A stretch of DNA of 64,000 nt from positions 33,106,134 to 33,170,133 of the forward strand of contig NC_134878.1 in the NCBI RefSeq assembly GCF_041734735.1. Reading direction: 5' to 3'. A model generated the notes under the pieces. That model searched no databases, was not told where the DNA came from, and saw only the letters and a program-made list of their open reading frames with translations. Source of the stretch: Babylonia areolata. Taxonomy: Eukaryota > Mollusca > Gastropoda > Neogastropoda > Buccinidae. This document shows, in pieces, positions 58,038-64,000 of the stretch (the stretch's first letter is position 1; every line of letters begins with the position of its first letter). The position numbers and the translations under genes were made by a program.

Positions 58038-58690
58038 CAAGCAACAGAAGCACCTTGGTTTCCCCCCCTCTCCCCCCAGAAATTCAAACAGGTGGCATCT
58101 GCTGGAAAGGTTATGGCTTCTGTCATCTGGGACTGCGAGGGAATCAAACTGACTGACCACTGCAAAAGGTCAAACCATCATGGGAAACTACTATGCCATT
58201 GAAAACCCAAGCAACAACCACCACCAACAACAAAAACAACAACCGCCGAGGAAAGCTCGGAAAGGGGTCCTCTTGCTGTTGGACAATGCACCAGTTCACG
58301 CTGCGCATGTGTGGCAGTGGCTGAAGCTGCAAACTGTGGGTTTCAACTTTTGCCCTATCCCCCTGATTTATTTCTGTTCTCTTAACTGAAATCCCATCTT
58401 CACGGGCTTTTTTTTTAGCGATGATGACGTGATTGATGCCGCTGAGGCATTTCTGGAGGCGTAAGATGCTGGACGAAGTGTGTTGCAGTCAGGATAGACT
58501 ATAATGAGAAGTGCATTGCAGTCAGGATAGACTATAATGATAAAAACGAAAGAGTCAAGTTTCTCTAGCCAAGCTGCCTCAGTGAGGCTGACAACGTTTT
58601 TTTTTTTTTTTGATCTGCTCTCGTACAGTAACGATGATTCAATGACCATATACAATAGTAATTATGGTACAATATCTATGATACAATATG
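57199..58690. repeat. Short ATTATGATACAATA tandem repeat split by a mariner element
   Basis: Degenerate ~14 bp units (ATTATGATACAATA type) occupy 57205-57293 and resume at 58625-58690. The transposon at 57294-58623 inserted inside this array. Confidence 0.65.
57294..58623 (+). mobile_element. Degenerate mariner-like DNA transposon
   Basis: Flanked by TA at 57292-57293 and 58624-58625. The 5' terminal repeat starts CGAGGGCAGATCAAAACGTT and the 3' one mirrors it (CGAGAGCAGATCAAAA, then ACGTT, on the minus strand, with an expanded A run). Transposase pieces are readable: IKKWTTDFRWDRESTEDDP, then VTQGET before VHYFEP (the first catalytic D is replaced by Q and a stop follows), KGVLLLLDNAPVHAA (second catalytic D), and a decayed third site. 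A (CA)n(TA)n microsatellite (57966-58034) interrupts the coding part, and a ~30 bp tandem duplication lies near 58476-58535. Non-functional. Confidence 0.85.
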
Positions 58691-58699
58691 TACGGGTAC

Positions 58700-58940
58700 C
58701 ATTAGTGGGGAACAGCCAGCGGGGGCCACACACCATATTCAGCGGCTGTGATGGGAGTGGGACAGTCACGGGAGTACTCACTGTGCAGTTTGCACGTGCC
58801 GGTCAAACAGTGACATACACGTTGTTCTGTTGTGCAAACTATGTGAACGATGTACAGGTCTTCAACCAGGACACGCTGACAGTGTGTGAACGTAACTGTG
58901 CCTGCCGCATCACTGACACGCATCAGAAGTGTACGCGCAT
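58700..58940 (+). other. Possible orphan exon with a PKD/Ig-like beta-strand pattern
   Basis: An open plus-strand stretch reads GTVTGVLTVQFARAGQTVTY, then TLFCCANYVNDVQVF and QDTLTVCE. The spacing of strand residues, AG.TVTY turn and N.V before a final TVCE strand resembles a PKD or similar extracellular beta-sandwich. It does not look like simple repeat and has no frame-breaking stop across about 85 codons. No confident splice sites or partner exons were found, so it may be an exon of an unseen gene or a chance frame. Confidence 0.3.
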
Positions 58941-58959
58941 GCTGTGTTTGCTTGATTAA

Positions 58960-59108
58960 GTAAAAGGGATCAGAAACAACAGATGACATACATGTCGAAC
59001 TTGACACCCCTGGAGCCAATACACAGGCATACAAAGTGGCGAAACTAAATCATTGTAAAAATACGTATCATAAACGTTACATCAAACTTCGATCTGCACA
59101 TACGCGCG

Positions 59109-59177
<69 letters not shown>

Positions 59178-61099
59178 CAGAGACAGAGAGAAACACAACT
59201 TGTTCAAAAAACTGATGTGCTAATATCGGGTATGTCGGGTGAAAGTGAAGAACAGATTTGATACAATCTAAACTGGACTGAAATGTGTGACATACAGGTG
59301 GACGTCATGAAATGACCAGAAAAGAACACAGCTTATTGTGACAGAAACTCTTCTTGTGGTCAGCGCGTTACATGCCCGTCTCTTTTCATCAAGTGATGGT
59401 CTCTTCCTTGAGTCACTCTGAACATCTCATCAGTCTCTTAAACTGAACAGAAACGAGGTCTTGATAAGCTTTAACTTGATATGATGTCGTTTGCATCACC
59501 TAACTGTAATGATTCTTGCAGATGAAAGTGAAAATAATTATCAATCACCCCCCCCCCTCCAAAAAAAAAAAAATCAACATTAACAACAAACAAACAACAA
59601 ACAAATAAACAAAAAGCGAAACAACCGAATAATCAAACAAACAAATCGCCTTAAAAAAAAAGGGACAAAAAAGAGCTGAAAACGAAGTCCGTATTGCCAC
59701 TTTATTGTGATGAACATTTCCACTGAGCTCGTCCGATGACCTGAACATGACCCACACCCGTTGTAAAGATCCACCTTGATACAACAGAACCTTCTTTTTG
59801 GAGCATTTTACAGCTTCCTGGTAAAACCGACCAACAAGTCAGAAAACCGCAAACTAATCCACGATGAGGAATGATTTCCACTTCCTGTTAACACCCACTG
59901 ACAACAAGCCTTGGGCCGACGGACGATCCGAAAGGCTGAGTCTTGCTGCCGTGACAGGGAGAGAAGTGGAGAGAGGAGAGGGGAAACAGGTCTACAGTCC
60001 TAACTTATGGTGTTGCTGTCGTTGCTGTTTTTTTTCTCCCTCAGGACAAAGCAGCAGGCGAAGCGTCCAGACAAAGGCGGGGACTGGGAAGGTCGCCAAC
60101 AACCACTGACAACAAGGCCGTGACAGGAGCAGGAGTGAAGGGTGGAGGCGGAAAACATGTCTACATCCCAACATTCTGCTGTTGCTGTTTTTTTTTTGTT
60201 TTTGTTTTTGTTTTTTGTTTTTTGTTTTTTTACTCCCTCAAGACAAATAAGCAGCTGGCGAAGCACCCTGACAAAGGCAGGGACGTCTACAAAGCCATGA
60301 CACCGACGTTACGTTTGGGAACAGCACATGGACAGATCAGGGCGGCGCTTGGTGTTTTGCAGAGGACGTCCATTCATCCACAACGGATGCTGGGCTGCTT
60401 GGTGATGGGGAGAGAGAGACAGATGGTGGGGAAGAGGGAGATAGGAGTTGTGTCGGAGGGGACGAGCAGCGTTGGAAGAGGTATCAGGGGTTGGGGGTGG
60501 AGGTGGGGTGAGGGGCTATCATCATCTACCCAGCAGAGACAGCGTCTGGAGACGGAGGCTTGGACAGCTTGGAGAAGGAGAAAGGGGGATGGAGGACGGG
60601 GATGGGGTGGGGCTTGGGGGTGGAGTGTAAGGACATTGCAGAGGTAACCGGTGAATAAGAATATAGTGGGGAGAGAGGGAGGACGGTCTGGGGAGACGTG
60701 GTAGTGGTGGTAGTGGTGGTGGTGGTGAAGGAAGGAAGGCAGGCAGGAAGGCAGGAGAACCGTTTAGCATACGTGACGACGGTGAACGCTCAACACGGAG
60801 GAAGACAACGAAAAGGAAGATCACCAAGAAGACGCAGAAGAAGAGGAGGAGGAGGAGGAGGAAGGCGTGGGTTGGGATGGGATGGGGGTGGGGAGGAGGA
60901 GAACACGGACGGCGGAAGAGGGAGAACTGGGGACAGCAAAAAAGAGAAGAGAGACGTGGGTGCGGCAGGACGAGGAGGAGGAGGAGGAGGAGGAGGAGGA
61001 GGAGGAGGAGGGGAGGGGAGGGTGGGAGGGAGGGAGGGGGGGGGGAGGGGGTGGGTTGGGCAGGGGGACAGAGACCACAAAGAGAGACTCAAAACTCAC
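58960..61099. other. Intron-like region, partly G-rich
   Basis: (GA)n 59111-59155, G-rich and GGA-rich sequence from 60480 on, (GGT)n at 60697-60727 and a nearly pure (GGA)n/poly-G stretch at 60973-61060. The last lies immediately inside the intron from the exon donor at 61099. No additional exon seen. Confidence 0.55.
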
Positions 61100-61555
61100 A
61101 GGGACGACCAGAGGCCCCAGACTATGAGTGCTGAGGCGGCGGGGCCTGTCGCCCTTGCCGCCACTGCCACCCTCGCCGCCGCGCTCCTCCCCAAAACAGA
61201 ACACCCCCAGACTATGCGTGCTGGGCCGCCGCGGCTTTTCGCCGCCCTCGCCGAACATGGAGATGGGCAGAATGCCCACGCTGTGCGTGGAGGGGCGGCG
61301 AGAGGAGCGCTCGCTACCGCCGCTGCCGATGCTGCCGCAGAAGCTGCCGCGGTGCTGGCTGAGGTAGTCTGCAAAGCCACTTACGCAAGTGCTGAAGGGG
61401 CCCAGGCTGTGCGCCGAGGGGCGGCGGGAGCCCACGGGGCTGTGCGTGTCCTCGCTGGTGATGGAGATGGTGGGCGTGCCGCCCGTGCCTGGCGGGATCA
61501 GCGAGTGGCGCCGCGGCAGCTCCACCGGCTTGTCCAGGGCGCTGCCCTTCTCGTC
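61100..61555 (-). CDS. Ser-rich phospho-motif protein, large exon with repeated RRxSTHSLG
   Basis: 152 codons, phase 0 at both ends: acceptor TCTGGGCAG before 61555 and donor CCT|GTGAGT after 61100. Five R-R-x-S sites occur at residues about 15-18, 44-47, 86-89, 109-112 and 139-142. The last four sit in a repeated motif RR(P/L)S(T/A)HS(L/V)G. Between them are Gly/Ser/Glu linkers and one more structured-looking stretch (GFADYLSQHRGSFCGSIGSG). The repeats suggest internal duplication, and the RRxS style suggests regulation by a PKA-like kinase or 14-3-3 proteins. A second, stronger donor lies inside (TGC|GTAAGT, at about residue 57) in the same phase. Its use would drop 95 residues in frame. 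Family not recognised. GC-rich codon use supports a real exon. Confidence 0.65.
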
Positions 61556-61929
61556 CTGCCCAGAGACAGAGTCAGGCACACACGTCATTCTGTGACCCCC
61601 CCCCCCCCTCCAACCCAACCCCACCCCGTCACTACGACCCCACTCCCACTTCCCACACCCCCTGTTGGGTGGCACGGAGGGTAGACATCAGCAACATATG
61701 CACTGATTTATTGATTATAGGAAACATTGAAAATCAACAAACTAAGTTTAAATCAAATGCACGCGTGCACGCACCCGCACACACCCAGCGCGCACGCACA
61801 CACACACACAGACACACATACACATGGTCACAGGCTCTTGGGTTTACGGAATCATCACGTCCTTGCGACAGCAGAATGAGAAACCCATTTCTATCAGGTT
61901 TGTTTTTTCAGTTACAATTTGTAAGGAGG
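61556..61929. other. Flank of the Ser-rich exon, nothing recognised
   Basis: Poly-C near 61598-61608 and a CA run at 61796-61820; no gene or repeat family. Confidence 0.5.
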
Positions 61930-62090
61930 CACCGCACCAGAATCGGTTAGCCTCAGTTGGACATCTGATCCAGTGTTCGCCGCTGATCAAGGCTCGAGCC
62001 CCCGTTTTGGCTTGGCGTCATGTCCTTGTGAAAGGGCACTTTACTCCGATTTCCTCACTCAATCCAGGCGACTGAAACTGATTTTGATGA
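61930..62090 (+). repeat. Possible tRNA-derived SINE fragment, family E
   Basis: A tRNA-like head: TTAGCCTCAGTTGGACATCT as A-box and GGCTCGAGCCCC as B-box. It is followed by ATGTCCTTGTGAAAGGGCAC and TTTACTCCGATTTCCTCACTC, a block I associate with widespread invertebrate tRNA SINEs. Single copy in the window. Confidence 0.5.
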
Positions 62091-62369
62091 GTAACACAAG
62101 CAGCAAATGGCTTGGGTCATGCGCCTTCGTCTTATGAAGAGCAACTGTGCATATTCCAAGGTTAATACTGTATTTTCTTCTTCGAATCACCCATTCTTCA
62201 AATCACACGTATCAGTTATGGTGCGGTTACGATGGATGTAACTGTTTTGTCAGTGTCTGTTTTGTGTGTGTGTGTGTGTGTGGCATATTCTGGATCAAAA
62301 AGATGTGTCCAGTGTTTCATTTATTTGACTTCCGCCGTTGTTGCTGGGTGTACATGTCAAATAAAGGGT

Positions 62370-62475
62370 GTGCTGTATTGTACTGCATCATGCTGTTTTG
62401 CATTGTATTGTTTTGTATTGAACTACACTGTTTTGAATTGCATTGCATTGCACTGAATTGAATTCTATTGTAATT
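62370..62475. repeat. (TTGTA/TTGCA)n degenerate pentanucleotide repeat
   Basis: Alternating ATTGT, TTGCA and TTGAA pentamers for about 100 bp. Confidence 0.8.
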
Positions 62476-62578
62476 TTCCAGGAAGTGTCTGATTTATTTC
62501 ACTGCACCCCTAACTGTATGCCGACTAATGCTTAGCACTACGCCGTAATGTTTTGAATTATGTGCATTTCTCTTATGA

Positions 62579-62957
62579 GGTGGAGTGATAGCCTAGAGGT
62601 AACGCGTCCGCCTAGGAAGTGAGAGAATCTGAGCGCTTTGTTTCGAATCACGGCTCAGCCGCCGATATTTTCTCCCTCTCCACTAGATCTTGAATGGTGG
62701 TCTGGATGCTAGTCATTCGGATGAGACGATAAACCGAGGTCCCGTGTGCAGCATGCACTTAGCGCACGTAAAAGAACCCACGGCAACAAAAGGGTTGTTC
62801 CTGGCAAAATTCTGTAGAAAAATCCACTTCGATAGGAAAAACAAATAAAAATGCACGCAGGGAAAGAAAAAAAAATGCGTGGCGCTGTAGTACAGCGACG
62901 CGCTCTCCCTGGGGAGAGCAGCCCGAATTTCACACAGAGAAATCTGTTGTGATAAAA
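62579..62957 (+). repeat. SINE family B, full-length and best preserved
   Basis: Head GTGATAGCCTAGAGGTAACG (A-box) with B-box GTTTCGAATCACG. Body blocks tggtctggatgctagtcatt, aaaagggttgttcctggcaa and ctctccctggggagagcagc, ending TCTGTTGTGATAAAAATG. This copy defines the family's ends best. Confidence 0.85.
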
Positions 62958-63068
62958 ATGAATACAAAATGAATACAATTACAAATACATGTAAAGAGCA
63001 ACAAGGCTATTGGAACTGCTCGGGTGGTTTGTATTATGATCACGTGTCGTTGTATTATTATCACGTGG

Positions 63069-63476
63069 ATCTTCTTCTTCTTCGTTCTGCGACCCACACA
63101 TTCACTCTTACACACGAGTGGACTATTACGTATAAGACCGTTTTTTGTTTTTTTTTACCCCCGCCATTTAGGCAGCCACACTCCGTTTTCGAGGAGGGGG
63201 CGAGTGGGGGGGGGGGTGTTTACAGGACAGGTATATTCTTGTTTCCATTACCCACCGGAGGCTGACATGGATTACGGGATCTTTAACGTGCGTATTTGAT
63301 TTTCTGCATGTGTATACATAAGAAGGGGGTTCAGACACTACCAGGTCTGCACATATGTTGACCAGGGAGATAGGAAAAATCGCCACCCTTTACCCACCAG
63401 GCGCCGTGACGGGGTTTGGAAACCGGAACCTCAGACTGAAAGTGCAGCGCTTTGACCACTCGGCTGTTGCGACCGT
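63069..63476 (-). repeat. SINE family A, full-length antisense copy
   Basis: Starts cttcttcttcttcgttctgc, carries ttaggcagccacactccgtt and tacccaccggaggctgacat, and ends in the tRNA-like head (ccactcggctgttgcgaccg). A G-run replaces part of the middle. Confidence 0.8.
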
Positions 63477-64000
63477 CTGTATACGTGATATATATATATA
63501 TATATATGGATGTGCACTATGTGGTTGAGGTCACAAGGTGACTGTACTTTATACGCATGGGATCGTTGTTACGGATTTTTTGTGTGTGTGTGACTTCGTT
63601 TATGATTTGTATGTAAAATGTATCTTTTTGTTATATTTTACTCTTGCCATGTGCCTTGAGCTTTACTGTCTTTTAATGAAAGGCGCAATAGAAATAAACT
63701 GTTATTATCATGATTATGGTTATGATTATCTTTATCATCATTGTTCTCAGTGTGTGACCACAGTGCAGCGCTACCAGCTTTTCTTCACCCCCCTTCTTTT
63801 CCTTTTCTCTCTCTCTCTCCCCCCCCCCCTCTTTTCCTTTTCTTTCCAAATTTAAAAACGAAAGGTTCGCATAATTTTGCGAAAGAAAAAAATATCTCAT
63901 GTCTTTATGGATTTTTTTTTAAATGTTGACTTTTTTTCTTTTTACGTGTGTTAATGCATGATGCATACTGGAGCTTGGATTACCCCCCCCCTCCCACACA
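63477..64000. other. Right edge, nothing recognised
   Basis: Short (TA)n at 63490-63507, T-rich and CT-rich runs; no gene supported. Confidence 0.5.

Noticed and set aside
60698-61684. 328-codon plus-strand frame over the Ser-rich exon
   Set aside because: Shadow of the minus-strand exon and of GGA/GGT repeats. The minus strand has proper splice sites and a meaningful motif pattern.

Overview
The window looks like a gene-poor piece of an animal genome, most likely a mollusc and probably a gastropod. This rests on three things: intron-bearing genes with GT-AG borders, very dense GT/CT/TA microsatellites, and several families of tRNA-derived SINEs and RTE-like LINEs of a kind I associate with gastropods. 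Only BLCAP is identified with high confidence. The species assignment is inference.

Left part (1-8.2 kb): four exons on the minus strand join in phase into a type I membrane protein. Exon 1 starts at 8180. Exons 2-4 lie at 4236-4016, 1873-1735 and 812-554, and the gene continues past the left edge. The product has a signal peptide, one fibronectin type III-like domain with four N-glycosylation sequons, a membrane segment and a basic cytoplasmic start. Its third intron opens with a minisatellite whose units are copies of the end of exon 3 plus the splice donor. A degraded RNase-H-bearing LINE (9.54-12.2 kb) separates this gene from the divergently transcribed BLCAP homologue (14045-14296, plus strand, 83 aa, one coding exon).

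Middle part (14.3-44 kb): about 12.8 kb of mostly non-coding sequence holds SINEs and a piggyBac-like MITE with TTAA ends. Then comes a two-coding-exon profilin-like gene on the minus strand (33623-33507 and 27576-27133; 186 aa with a poly-Q tail). Its intron carries an antisense RTE-like LINE of about 4.15 kb with a complete 1116-codon ORF. Further right are a 5'-truncated RTE relative, a chimeric SINE, a SINE with an exchanged tRNA head, a Penelope-like remnant and a possible profilin 5' exon at about 42.6 kb.

Right part (44-64 kb): this is mostly simple and low-copy repeat, including an old diverged ~80 bp tandem array (49.1-49.85 kb). Two minus-strand phase-0 exons (61555-61100 and 55941-55813) belong to an unidentified Ser-rich protein with repeated R-R-x-S sites. 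The second exon is followed by another minisatellite built from its own 3' end and splice donor. A degenerate mariner element with both terminal repeats (57294-58623) and two SINEs complete the region.

The most unusual feature is the recurrence, in two unrelated genes, of tandem arrays that begin at a 5' splice site and copy the exon end together with the donor. In addition, microsatellites or SINE tails abut three of the predicted splice acceptors. No CRISPR arrays, tRNA or rRNA genes, or viral elements were seen.
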